A stretch of DNA of 64,000 bases from NCBI GenBank assembly GCA_015065685.1, contig SVPU01000001.1, positions 1 to 64,000 on the forward strand. Reading direction: 5' to 3'. The DNA comes from Oscillospiraceae bacterium (GTDB taxonomy: Bacteria > Bacillota > Clostridia > Oscillospirales > Acutalibacteraceae). A program made the position numbers and the translations under genes. Below, one piece after another: positions 43,852 to 51,995 of the stretch. Below the pieces are notes generated by a model that worked only from the letters and a program-made list of their open reading frames with translations, had not been told where the DNA came from and made no database searches. Positions within the stretch are counted from its first letter, which is position 1; each line of letters opens with the position of its first letter.

Positions 43852-43936
43852 GTCATAGGGAGAAGTATGTTTTTTACGATGTCCCATTATACAACTTAAT
43901 TCTATGGCACAAAAAAATATTTTGGCTAAACGCCAA
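43852..43936 (+). promoter_or_regulatory. Structured 5' leader of secreted-protein gene 2
   Basis: GTCATAG (43852-43858) pairs with CTATGGC (43902-43908, one G-T), and TTGGC-TAAA-CGCCAA forms a hairpin at 43922-43936 before the SD. Same layout as in gene 1. Confidence 0.5.
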
Positions 43937-43952
43937 GAGAGGAGAAAACTTT

Positions 43953-46283
43953 ATGAAAAAGCTTTTCAAAAAGTCTCTCGCTGTCTGCTTAATGGCAGCT
44001 CTCGTGCTTAGTGCAATGATGGGTGCTATGGTAGTTAGCGCAGAGGGTGTTGTAGCTGCAAAAGGTGCTTTAACAGGTAACATTGCATTCGGTTACAATA
44101 CCAAAATCAATTTTGAGCCGGTTGACGGCGCAACAGCTTACGGTGCTGAAGTTTACCGTACAGACAAGGGTGAAGGAAAAGCTGTTGATGTTGTTTTTGA
44201 TTCAATCAACAAAGCAGTTGTTGGTATTTCCAACATCTCACTCAACAACATTAATAAGACATTCACCTTCAAACCCTACGCAGTTGTAGAAGAAGTTAAA
44301 GTTTATGCAGAAACTTTCACTTCATCTTATGCTGAGTGGCTTGTTTCAAGAAAAGATGGCGAAAAATTCAACGCTGAAGTTAACAACATTCTTGATACAT
44401 ATGCTGCTGTAACAGGTGAGACTGTTTACGAAGGTCAAGAAATTGACTTAGAAGCAGCTCCCGCAATTGGTGAAGAAGACAAATGGGTAGCTACAGAAGC
44501 AGGTAATGCTGAAGTTAAGGGTAGTTTCAACACTGCTGAAGGCAAAAACGCTTTACAGGTCGGTCTTGGTGTTGAATATCCTCAAGCACCTAACTATTTC
44601 CCTGCAGGTGATTTTGAAAACTTCACAAGCAACGGTAATATCACTGTAGAAACAAATCCCAACACGGCTTCAAATGCTTGGAAACTTCCTGCTAACAAAT
44701 GGGTAGGAACAGGCACACCTATCACAGTTAAAGCAAACACACAATACAAAATCGAGTTAAAAGCTTGGTTAACCGGTAATATATATTTCCGTATGAGTTA
44801 TAATGCAGAACCCAGCTCAAATGAGTATTCGGGCAGTGCGACCTACTCAACGGGTGGTATTCACTATAACGCATTCAACGGCGCAACAGGTTACCAAGAA
44901 CTTACTGTTACATTCACAACAGGTTCTTCAACAGAACTTTACATGAGTGCTTATCAATTGGCTGGCGGCACATACATTGATGATATCACCGTTAGAGAAG
45001 CTGGAGCTGAGTTTGTTGAGCCCGCGCTTAACAACGGTTTTGATAGCAATGCATTATATTATGAATGGATTGGTCAGGGCAAAAATTTCACCGGTGTAGT
45101 AGGTACTTATGACGGTGGTAAAACTGCTTACGGCAGAAATCCCATCGATAACAGTATCACATGGGCTTGGTTATCAGGCAACGATATTTCTAACGGTACA
45201 AAATTCAACATTGAAGCTAACACATATTACACTTTCAGTGCTGATATTTATGTTCCGCAAGGAAAAACAATAGGCTTTGCTATTCATAATGGCGACGCTT
45301 ATAATAATATTGACAATGATTCATTGGTTACCAGCAGATATTATGAATCAATCGACAACGGCAGTTGGAGAAGCATTTCTTGGATCTTCTATTCAGGTGA
45401 ACATGAAGGTCAATATTGGTTAACTATTACCAATGGCGGAAACTTCACAGGCACAGCTGTTAACTCAATGGATAACCGTGTTCGTTATGACAGTGTTAAG
45501 ATTATGCCTGTTTTAGTTAGCGCAGATGTTTACAAGCCCGCTTCAACAGAGGCGGACGCTACCGTTATGTTCGGCAGTAAAGACACACTTGCTGTTTCAA
45601 TCAGCAACATCTCATTTGCCAACCTTGCAAAACAATATAAGGTTGTTCCTTATGTTGCAAATGAAAATGCTGAATTAGTTGCAGGCGAAGAAGTGGTTGC
45701 TTCTTATGCTGATTTCTTAGCACACGCTCTTAACAACGGTAATGACGGCCAGAAAGCTATCGCTTATGCAATCGTTAAGGCTTACAAAGCAGCTTACGGT
45801 GTAGACCTTGTTAAAGTTCAAGGCCCTGTAAACCTTATTGTTAACGGTTCTTTCGAAGAGGGAATTACTGGTTGGAAAACAGGTAAAACTTGGGAAGCAG
45901 ACAACTATGTTGACTGGCAAGTAGTTGAAGGCGAAGAAGCAACAGATGGCACACATTACATCGAAGCTTGTGCTAGCAATACAGCAAAATTCTGGCAGTG
46001 GGTTGAGCTTGAAGCTAATACCGATTATAAATTCTCTGTTGACGTTTACTGCGGTGACCCCGGTTGGGATCAGGTAAGACTTGAGCTCGGAACTGAAAAT
46101 CGCGGCGTTGAACCTGATGGAGGTACAGCAATCGGTAACCAGCCCGGTACAGACGGTCAGTGGACCACATTCACTTATAGCTTCAACTCAGGCAGCAACA
46201 CATGGGCAGGTTTCCGTATGACAGTTTCGGCTTGTGGTGAAAAGCCGGCTAAATACGATAACTTCAAGCTTATCGCACAATAA
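43953..46283 (+). CDS. Secreted multi-domain beta-sandwich protein, paralogue 2
   Basis: 776 residues, same architecture as paralogue 1: signal peptide MKKLFKKSLAVCLMAALVLS with cleavage near VVSAEG, N-terminal module, two jelly-roll-like regions, the duplicated module, and the C-terminal CBM4/9-like domain ending DNFKLIAQ. The N-terminal module is diverged (for example NINKTFTFKPYAVVEEVKV), whereas the protein segment starting SFNTAEGKNALQVGLG through YGVDLV is identical. The frame is open upstream to 43716, but ATG 43953 has GAGAGGAG and begins the signal peptide. A second 39-residue peptide gene follows. Absence of a cell-wall anchor suggests release, or binding via its own modules. Confidence 0.8.
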   Translation: MKKLFKKSLAVCLMAALVLSAMMGAMVVSAEGVVAAKGALTGNIAFGYNTKINFEPVDGATAYGAEVYRTDKGEGKAVDVVFDSINKAVVGISNISLNNINKTFTFKPYAVVEEVKVYAETFTSSYAEWLVSRKDGEKFNAEVNNILDTYAAVTGETVYEGQEIDLEAAPAIGEEDKWVATEAGNAEVKGSFNTAEGKNALQVGLGVEYPQAPNYFPAGDFENFTSNGNITVETNPNTASNAWKLPANKWVGTGTPITVKANTQYKIELKAWLTGNIYFRMSYNAEPSSNEYSGSATYSTGGIHYNAFNGATGYQELTVTFTTGSSTELYMSAYQLAGGTYIDDITVREAGAEFVEPALNNGFDSNALYYEWIGQGKNFTGVVGTYDGGKTAYGRNPIDNSITWAWLSGNDISNGTKFNIEANTYYTFSADIYVPQGKTIGFAIHNGDAYNNIDNDSLVTSRYYESIDNGSWRSISWIFYSGEHEGQYWLTITNGGNFTGTAVNSMDNRVRYDSVKIMPVLVSADVYKPASTEADATVMFGSKDTLAVSISNISFANLAKQYKVVPYVANENAELVAGEEVVASYADFLAHALNNGNDGQKAIAYAIVKAYKAAYGVDLVKVQGPVNLIVNGSFEEGITGWKTGKTWEADNYVDWQVVEGEEATDGTHYIEACASNTAKFWQWVELEANTDYKFSVDVYCGDPGWDQVRLELGTENRGVEPDGGTAIGNQPGTDGQWTTFTYSFNSGSNTWAGFRMTVSACGEKPAKYDNFKLIAQ
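44529..45813 (+). repeat. 1285-bp perfect repeat, copy 2
   Basis: Identical to 39672-40956. Beyond 45813 the copies differ at many mostly synonymous sites. Confidence 0.85.
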
Positions 46284-46322
46284 TCCTCTGGATTTGATAT
46301 TATATAAGGAGTGATTATGATT

Positions 46323-46442
46323 ATGAAATTTGAAATGCCTAAATTTGATATGTATTCATTCGACATGAATGAAAACATTGCTTTAATGGCAGAAGATGAA
46401 GAAAACATTGGTGGCGGACTCACCGGTTCATCAATCTTCTAA
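46323..46442 (+). CDS. 39-residue peptide, RiPP-precursor-like, copy 2
   Basis: Counterpart of the peptide at 41468, same length: MKFEMPKFDMYSFDMNENIA, acidic middle (LMAEDEENIGGG), end LTGSSIF. AAGGAGTG lies upstream; an in-frame ATG at 46317 could add two residues, but copy 1 has no equivalent and supports 46323. It lies 39 bases after secreted protein 2 and ends before a terminator. Conserved positions between copies are concentrated in the first 20 residues and at GG and S/T-I-F, suggesting leader and tail constraints. Confidence 0.7.
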   Translation: MKFEMPKFDMYSFDMNENIALMAEDEENIGGGLTGSSIF

Positions 46443-46463
46443 TTAAAGATTTAAACTAATAGA

Positions 46464-46498
46464 ATTGGCAACGGATTTTCCGTTGCCAATTTTTCTTT
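46464..46498 (+). terminator. Terminator after peptide 2
   Basis: ATTGGCAACGG and CCGTTGCCAAT form an 11-bp stem around a short ATTTT loop, followed by TTTTTC. Confidence 0.92.
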
Positions 46499-46649
46499 TA
46501 TATTGGTAATTTCAAAGTATAATTTGCAAGAAATACTAAAGTTTTCTGTTTGTTATTTTGTGGGTAGGTAATCAACTACCCGCATTTTATATTTTTTGAA
46601 AAAACGGGCAGAATAAAAATAGTAAAATTTCAGTTAAGGAGAAAAAATA

Positions 46650-46883
46650 ATGAAAAAGCAAAAATTCCCTAAAGAACCGTCGGTTTTTGCACCCGCCGAT
46701 TTGCCCGAAACTGCAGAGGCGATGGTTAACAAATATGGCACCTATGAGATTCAGTCCACCGCCGAAACCGAAAACCAATACCCCGCAATAGCACAAGGCT
46801 TTAACAAAAAAATCATTGAAACCAACTGTGATAACCCACGCAAAAACCCGCCCGATGAAACAAAACAGCAGGGCGAGATTTAA
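46650..46883 (+). CDS. Small hypothetical protein
   Basis: 77 residues, hydrophilic, no membrane segment: KKQKFPKEPSVFAPADLPET, then TAEAMVNKYGTYEIQST and a Pro/Lys-rich end (NPRKNPPDETKQQGEI). AAGGAG ten bases before the ATG supports it as a real gene. It stands alone between the secreted-protein locus and efp, each with its own promoter. No family recognised; composition suggests a partly disordered protein. Confidence 0.65.
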   Translation: MKKQKFPKEPSVFAPADLPETAEAMVNKYGTYEIQSTAETENQYPAIAQGFNKKIIETNCDNPRKNPPDETKQQGEI

Positions 46884-46919
46884 TTTGTGAATAAGCGGTG
46901 CATATTGACCCGCCAACTC

Positions 46920-46948
46920 TTGACAAATCGCCTTTTTAGTTTTATAAT
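46920..46948 (+). promoter_or_regulatory. Promoter of efp
   Basis: TTGACA at 46920-46925 and TATAAT at 46943-46948, 17-base spacing; near-consensus. Confidence 0.8.
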
Positions 46949-46997
46949 AATCATATAATATAAACTAGGAAACTTATGTTTTGGAGGAATTAAAAAT

Positions 46998-47555
46998 ATG
47001 ATTAGTGCAGGCGATTTCAGAAACGGCGTAACCTTTGAGGAAGACGGTAACGTTCTTCAGGTTGTTGAATTCCAACATGTTAAACCCGGTAAAGGTGCCG
47101 CTTTTGTTAGAACAAAAACAAAGAATGTAATTACAGGTGCGGTTATTGAAAAGAGCTATAACCCAACTGCTAAATTCCCCACCGCTTTTATTGAGCGCAA
47201 GGATATGGAATATTCTTATTCTGATAGCGGACTTTATTACTTTATGGATCAGGAAACCTATGATATGGTGCCTATCAACGAGAGCGATTTAGGTGATAAC
47301 TTCAAGTTCGTTAAAGAAAACATGATTTGTAAGATTCTTTCTTACAAGGGCAATGTTTTCGGCGTTGAGCCACCAACATTTGTTGAATTAGCAGTTACTC
47401 AGACCGACCCCGGTTTTGCAGGTAACACCGCAACTAACGCTACCAAACCCGCTACACTCGAAACAGGTGCTGAAATTCGCGTGCCTTTATTCATTAACGA
47501 GGGCGATATGGTTAGAATTGATACACGCACAGGCGAATATATGGAACGCGCATAA
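46998..47555 (+). CDS. efp: Elongation factor P
   Basis: Relieves ribosome stalling at polyproline. Full length at 185 residues with three OB-like domains. The modification loop reads [16 protein letters not shown], with Lys at the tip residue used for post-translational modification or left unmodified in many Firmicutes. [12 protein letters not shown] and the C-terminal [20 protein letters not shown] are signatures. GGAGGA precedes the ATG. The CD1247-type gene follows after 14 bases. Confidence 0.98.
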   Translation: MISAGDFRNGVTFEEDGNVLQVVEFQHVKPGKGAAFVRTKTKNVITGAVIEKSYNPTAKFPTAFIERKDMEYSYSDSGLYYFMDQETYDMVPINESDLGDNFKFVKENMICKILSYKGNVFGVEPPTFVELAVTQTDPGFAGNTATNATKPATLETGAEIRVPLFINEGDMVRIDTRTGEYMERA

Positions 47556-47569
47556 GGAGAATTTTTAAT

Positions 47570-48019
47570 ATGGATATTTGTGAAAAGATTGCTTACATTA
47601 AGGGCTTGGCTGAAGGCTTAGGTCTTGATGAAACCACTAAGGAAGGCAAGGTTCTTGCTGCTATTATCGACCTTTTGGGCGATATCACAGAAGAAATTTG
47701 CGATATTGAAGACGGTTGCGATGAGCTTATGGAGCAAATCGATGCTGTTGATGAAGATCTCTCTGCATTGGAAGAAATCATCTATGAAGATGATGAAGAA
47801 GACGAAGAAGACGATGATGACATCGTTGATGATGAGGTTTATGAAATTGAGTGCCCCGCTTGCAATGATATTATTTATCTTGACAGCGAGATGCTCGCAG
47901 AGGAGGGTATGACCTGCCCCAACTGCGGAACCGATTTGGAATTTGATTTCGATTTTGATTGCGAGTGCGGTTGCGATGAATGCGACTGTGGCTGTGAATC
48001 AGACGAGACAGAAGAATAA
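47570..48019 (+). CDS. CD1247-type protein with acidic linker and zinc ribbon
   Basis: 149 residues: N-terminal helical CD1247 domain (MDICEKIAYIKGLAEGLGLD.., about 1-60), a run of Asp/Glu (about 68-90), a zinc-ribbon-like ECPACND..CPNCGTD, and a Cys/Asp-rich tail (CECGCDECDCGC). The four CxxC-type cysteines suggest zinc or Fe-S binding; the tail could bind metal as well. It follows efp closely and likely shares its transcript. Function unknown. Confidence 0.85.
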   Translation: MDICEKIAYIKGLAEGLGLDETTKEGKVLAAIIDLLGDITEEICDIEDGCDELMEQIDAVDEDLSALEEIIYEDDEEDEEDDDDIVDDEVYEIECPACNDIIYLDSEMLAEEGMTCPNCGTDLEFDFDFDCECGCDECDCGCESDETEE

Positions 48020-48023
48020 AATT

Positions 48024-48055
48024 TTAAGGGCTGTCTTGCGACAGCCCTATTTTAA
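48024..48055 (+). terminator. efp operon terminator
   Basis: AGGGCTGTC and GACAGCCCT pair over 9 bp with a TTGC loop, followed by ATTTTAAAAT. Confidence 0.85.
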
Positions 48056-48075
48056 AATATTGAGGATTTTTATTG

Positions 48076-48813
48076 ATGATTGAAGCTTTAAATAAATTAG
48101 ACTCAAGGCTCAGATATGAAATAGCCGAAGCCCCACAAAAAAGCGTTTCTGTTATTGTGGTTGCGGCAGGCTCTTCAAGCAGAATGCAGGGTGTGAACAA
48201 GCAGCTTTTAGAGATAAATTCGGTGCCCGTTATCATTAAAACCTTGCTTTGCTTTGAAGCCTGCGCGGCGGTTAAAAGCATTGTGCTTGTAACCCGTAGC
48301 AATGATATTTTCGAAATGCAGCGGCTCACACAAAAATTCGGAATTTCAAAGCTTAGCGACATTGTTTGCGGCGGAAACAGCCGTCAAGAATCGGTGCTGA
48401 ACGGTCTTGAGAGAGTGAAAAGTGAAGAGCTTGTGCTTATTCACGATGGCGCCCGTCCCTTTGTTTCGCAAAGTGTGATTTCGAGGGTTATAAATGCCTT
48501 GGAAAAATGCGATGCGGTAACCTGTGCGGTGAAGCTCAAGGACACTATCAAGCAGATTGATAAAAGCGGCAAGGTGATTAAAACTATTGACAGAGACTCG
48601 CTCGTTTCGGTGCAGACTCCGCAAGGGGTTAATGCTGAGAAATATCGGGCAGCGCTAAAAAAGGTTGGCGATGTTTCTGCTTTTACGGATGACACCTCAA
48701 TTATGGAGGCTGCGGGGTATAGTGTGTGCACAGTTGAAGGAAGCTATAAAAACATAAAAATCACAACGCCTGAGGATATCGCTTTGGCGGCGGCTTTGGA
48801 GGAAGAAGAATGA
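48076..48813 (+). CDS. ispD: 2-C-methyl-D-erythritol 4-phosphate cytidylyltransferase
   Basis: Third step of the MEP isoprenoid pathway, forming CDP-methylerythritol. About 245 residues: [20 protein letters not shown] holds the CTP-binding loop, then [13 protein letters not shown] and the terminal [13 protein letters not shown]. There is an N-terminal extension of about 25 residues compared with typical IspD. TTG 48073 precedes ATG 48076; GAGGA fits either. Overlaps ispF by four bases. The next enzyme, IspE, is the fusion at 10569. Confidence 0.95.
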   Translation: MIEALNKLDSRLRYEIAEAPQKSVSVIVVAAGSSSRMQGVNKQLLEINSVPVIIKTLLCFEACAAVKSIVLVTRSNDIFEMQRLTQKFGISKLSDIVCGGNSRQESVLNGLERVKSEELVLIHDGARPFVSQSVISRVINALEKCDAVTCAVKLKDTIKQIDKSGKVIKTIDRDSLVSVQTPQGVNAEKYRAALKKVGDVSAFTDDTSIMEAAGYSVCTVEGSYKNIKITTPEDIALAAALEEEE

Positions 48814-49277
48814 GAATAGGCCACGGATATGATGTTCACAGACTCGTTGAGTGCAGAGAACTGATTTTGGGTGGGGTTAAGGTGCCTTTTGAATTGGGGC
48901 TGCTTGGCCACTCTGATGCAGATGTGCTCTTGCATGCTGTTTGTGATGCCTTGCTTGGCGCTGCGGCGCTCGGCGATATTGGCAAGCACTTTCCTGATAA
49001 TGATAATTCACTCAAAAATATTGACAGCCGAATTTTGCTTCGAAAAACTGTTGAGATGCTAACCGAAAAAGGCTATAAAATTGGCAACATTGATGCAACA
49101 ATTATTGCGCAAAAGCCAAAGCTTAAGGATTTTATATCGCAGATGGTTGAAAACATTGCAAACGACTGTGGTATTGCAAAGGAAAATGTGAATGTTAAAG
49201 CCACCACCGAGGAGGGTCTTGGATTTACAGGCGAAATGCTTGGCATATCGGCTCACGCGGTGTGCATAATTGAGTAA
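48810..49277 (+). CDS. ispF: 2-C-methyl-D-erythritol 2,4-cyclodiphosphate synthase
   Basis: Cyclises CDP-ME 2-phosphate to MEcDP. Full length at 155 residues: [20 protein letters not shown] with the Asp-x-His zinc site, [20 protein letters not shown] with the second His, and the terminal [20 protein letters not shown]. Starts within the last codons of ispD with GGAGGA as SD, so the pair is translationally coupled. Confidence 0.97.
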   Translation: MRIGHGYDVHRLVECRELILGGVKVPFELGLLGHSDADVLLHAVCDALLGAAALGDIGKHFPDNDNSLKNIDSRILLRKTVEMLTEKGYKIGNIDATIIAQKPKLKDFISQMVENIANDCGIAKENVNVKATTEEGLGFTGEMLGISAHAVCIIE

Positions 49278-49319
49278 TATTCGCCGATTTATCACCATAG
49301 TATTATTTAGGTGATAAGT

Positions 49320-49745
49320 TTGCGGTTATTTGTTACATTATCAAAAAAGAGCCTTGCGATAATGCTCGCGGCGGTTGTTTTATGTGTCATAATCACGGGC
49401 AGGGTTTATTCGGTTAAGCTTTCCAGAATCGAGGGCTCAACCAATGCTCAGCGTGTGGAATATCTTGAAAGCCTTGGCATAAATGTTGATAGCACTGATG
49501 TTACCTTCAAGCAAACGGTTATTCCATCGGATTTTAGCGATGTTTATAAGCAATATAACAAGCTGCAGAAAAAGGCGGGGTTTGATTTATCGCGCTATAA
49601 GGGAAAGCCCGTTAAGGTTTATACCTATTTTTTAAACGACACGACCGAGGTGCACCTTATTGTGCAGAACGGTTGCATAATCGGTGGCGATATCGCCGAT
49701 ATAAGATTAGATGGCGAAATGAAACCGCTTTTGAATCAAAAATGA
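49320..49745 (+). CDS. DUF4830-type membrane-anchored protein
   Basis: About 141 residues: an N-terminal membrane segment (AIMLAAVVLCVIITG) and an extracytoplasmic domain with YKQYNKLQKKAGFDLSRYKG followed by KVYTYFLNDTTEVHLIVQNG, the DUF4830 pattern common in Clostridia. Function unknown. AGGTGAT at about 49309 fits TTG 49320; GTG 49311 is part of that SD. Located between ispF and the pseudouridine synthase, 13 bases from the latter. Confidence 0.78.
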   Translation: MRLFVTLSKKSLAIMLAAVVLCVIITGRVYSVKLSRIEGSTNAQRVEYLESLGINVDSTDVTFKQTVIPSDFSDVYKQYNKLQKKAGFDLSRYKGKPVKVYTYFLNDTTEVHLIVQNGCIIGGDIADIRLDGEMKPLLNQK

Positions 49746-49758
49746 GAGTAATGAATGT

Positions 49759-50469
49759 ATGAAATTGGAAAGATTAGATAAAATAATATCATTACAATTC
49801 AATATTTCCCGAAGTGTTGCCCGAAAAGCAGTGTTTTCGGGAAGGGTTACGCTTGGTGGACAAGTGGTGAGAGACCCGTCGATGAGGCTTAACCCCGAAG
49901 AGTCCGATATTTGTTATGAGGGACAGGCAGTTGAATATAAAAAATATATTTATATCGTTATGAACAAGCCAAAGGGCGTGCTTTCGGCCTCGAATGACAA
50001 GCGAAGAGAAACGGTGGTTGATTTGGTGCCCGAAAGGCTCAAGCGAAACAATCTTTTCCCTGTTGGCAGACTCGACCGCGACACAACGGGGTTGCTTATT
50101 ATAACCGATGACGGCGACTTTGCGCACAACGCGATTTCACCCAAGAAAAAGGTTAGCAAAACATACATTGCCGAGCTTGACGGCGCAGTTACAGATGATA
50201 TGATAAAACTATTTGCCGAGGGTGTTACCTTGGCGGACGGTACGGCTTGTGCATCGGCGAAGCTCGAGAGGGTCGGTGAAACAGAGGCTAAAATCACCAT
50301 CACCGAAGGAAAATACCACCAAATAAAGCGCATGTTCGGTGTGGTGGGTCTTGGAGTGAACAACTTAAGGCGAGTTTCGTTCGGAGGGCTTCAGTTACCC
50401 GAGGATTTAGACGAGGGCGAATGCCGAGAGCTCACTTCTGAGGAATTTGCTTTGATTATTGATAAATAG
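49759..50469 (+). CDS. RsuA-family 16S rRNA pseudouridine synthase
   Basis: Isomerises a uridine in rRNA. 236 residues: S4 domain (about 1-60; LERLDKIISLQFNISRSVAR) and the catalytic domain with FPVGRLDRDTTGLLIITDDG containing the catalytic Asp, then ITEGKYHQIKRMFGVVG. Target inferred from the RsuA/RluB/RluF group; specific uridine not determinable here. Weak SD. Confidence 0.93.
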   Translation: MKLERLDKIISLQFNISRSVARKAVFSGRVTLGGQVVRDPSMRLNPEESDICYEGQAVEYKKYIYIVMNKPKGVLSASNDKRRETVVDLVPERLKRNNLFPVGRLDRDTTGLLIITDDGDFAHNAISPKKKVSKTYIAELDGAVTDDMIKLFAEGVTLADGTACASAKLERVGETEAKITITEGKYHQIKRMFGVVGLGVNNLRRVSFGGLQLPEDLDEGECRELTSEEFALIIDK

Positions 50470-50588
50470 TATGCATACTTAACAAAACATTCACTATAAT
50501 ATTGGATATATTTTGCATAGCAATTTTTAAAGTATTTTGTTATAATGTTTAAACGTAAGATAATTTTATTTTTTAGGAGGCATTTGTA

Positions 50589-51731
50589 ATGGCAAGCTTA
50601 TCTTTGCGTAATGTTTACAAAAAGTATCCCGGCGGCGTTACCGCTGTTTCTGATTTCAATCTTGAAATCAAGGATAAAGAATTTATCATTCTTGTTGGTC
50701 CTTCAGGTTGTGGTAAGTCGACCACTCTCAGAATGGTTGCAGGTCTTGAAGAGATTACTGACGGTGAGGTTTACATCGGCGACCGTCTCGTTAACGACGT
50801 AGCACCTAAGGATCGTGATATAGCAATGGTGTTCCAGAACTATGCACTTTATCCTCATATGACTGTTTATGACAACATGGCTTTTGGTCTTAAGCTTCGT
50901 AAAACTCCGAAGGAAGAAATCAAGCGCCGTGTTGAAGAAGCTGCAAGAATTCTTGACATTGAGCATTTGCTCGAGCGTAAGCCTAAGGCTTTGTCAGGTG
51001 GTCAGCGTCAGCGTGTGGCTTTGGGCCGTGCTATCGTTCGTGAGCCTAAGGTATTCTTGCTTGACGAACCTCTTTCAAACTTGGATGCTAAGCTTCGTGC
51101 ACAGATGCGTACCGAGATTTCAAAGCTCCACCAGAGACTTGGTACAACATTCATTTACGTTACACACGACCAGACCGAAGCTATGACAATGGGTACTCGT
51201 ATCGTTGTTATGAAGAGCGGTCTTATCCAGCAGGTTGATACACCTAACAATCTTTATCTCTATCCTTGCAACCTCTTCGTTGCAGGCTTCATCGGTTCTC
51301 CTCAGATGAACTTTATCGAGTGTAAGGTTCTTAAAGAGGGCGAAGATTTCTTCGTTGAGTTTGGCTCTGAAGACACCAAAACAAGAGCAGGTGTTAAGTA
51401 TAAGATTAAGCTTCCTGCAGAGAAGAACAAGGATGACCGTTTAGTTCCTTATATTGACAAGGAAGTTATTATGGGTATCCGTCCTGAGAACGTTCACAAC
51501 GAGGAAGATTTACTTGTTACCTTTAAAGATGGTCTTGTTGAGGCTAATGTTGAAGTTACAGAACTTATGGGTGCTGAAACCTACCTCTATATGAACTGCG
51601 AAGGTCAAGCAATCAATGCTCGTGTTGCTCCTACAAACACAGCTAAACCCGGTGACAAGATTGAAATCGCTCTCGAGCCTGCAAAGATTCACCTCTTTGA
51701 TAAGGACACAGAGATTACAATCACAAACTAA
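50589..51731 (+). CDS. Sugar ABC transporter ATPase, UgpC/MsmX type
   Basis: Cytosolic ATPase energising CUT1-type sugar importers. 380 residues: Walker [14 protein letters not shown] (about 38-50), Q-loop [12 protein letters not shown], signature [15 protein letters not shown], Walker [17 protein letters not shown], His-loop [12 protein letters not shown], and a C-terminal TOBE/OB domain. No permease or binding-protein genes are near and it has its own promoter region and double terminator, matching a multitask ATPase shared by several importers, as MsmX is. AGGAGG precedes the ATG. Confidence 0.95.
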   Translation: MASLSLRNVYKKYPGGVTAVSDFNLEIKDKEFIILVGPSGCGKSTTLRMVAGLEEITDGEVYIGDRLVNDVAPKDRDIAMVFQNYALYPHMTVYDNMAFGLKLRKTPKEEIKRRVEEAARILDIEHLLERKPKALSGGQRQRVALGRAIVREPKVFLLDEPLSNLDAKLRAQMRTEISKLHQRLGTTFIYVTHDQTEAMTMGTRIVVMKSGLIQQVDTPNNLYLYPCNLFVAGFIGSPQMNFIECKVLKEGEDFFVEFGSEDTKTRAGVKYKIKLPAEKNKDDRLVPYIDKEVIMGIRPENVHNEEDLLVTFKDGLVEANVEVTELMGAETYLYMNCEGQAINARVAPTNTAKPGDKIEIALEPAKIHLFDKDTEITITN

Positions 51732-51741
51732 TGAATATTTT

Positions 51742-51770
51742 AAAGAGCGCCTTATAGGCGCTCTTTTTTT
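51742..51770 (+). terminator. Terminator 1 of the MsmX-type gene
   Basis: AAAGAGCGCC and GGCGCTCTTT pair over 10 bp around a short TTATA loop, followed by Ts. Confidence 0.92.
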
Positions 51771-51772
51771 GG

Positions 51773-51803
51773 AGATACTCTTTAATGAGTATCTTTTTTT
51801 ATG
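51773..51803 (+). terminator. Terminator 2, tandem
   Basis: AGATACTC and GAGTATCT with a TTTAAT loop and T7 follow directly after terminator 1, making a double terminator. Confidence 0.85.
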
Positions 51804-51995
51804 TACAAAATATCTTTGCAAACTTTTAATGTCGAAAAAATCCCAAAAAAGCTTTAAATTTTTAAAAATCTGTTCAAATTTTTAAGCTTTTGCAACCAAA
51901 GGTTGCGAAAATATCAATGTAAAGTTGCTTGAAGAATAGTTTTCTATTTGCTATTATATAATTAAAAGTATCGGATTTAAGAAAGAGGTTTTTAT

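Noticed and set aside
43716-43952. N-terminal 79-codon extension of secreted protein 2
   Set aside because: It runs through the promoter and leader; the SD and signal peptide fix the start at 43953.
39672-45813. Long direct repeat as an insertion sequence or transposon
   Set aside because: No transposase, inverted ends or target duplication; the repeat is the middle of two homologous genes.
46317-46322. Two-codon extension of peptide 2
   Set aside because: Possible, but copy 1 has no ATG at the equivalent place, so the shared start at MKFEMP is preferred.
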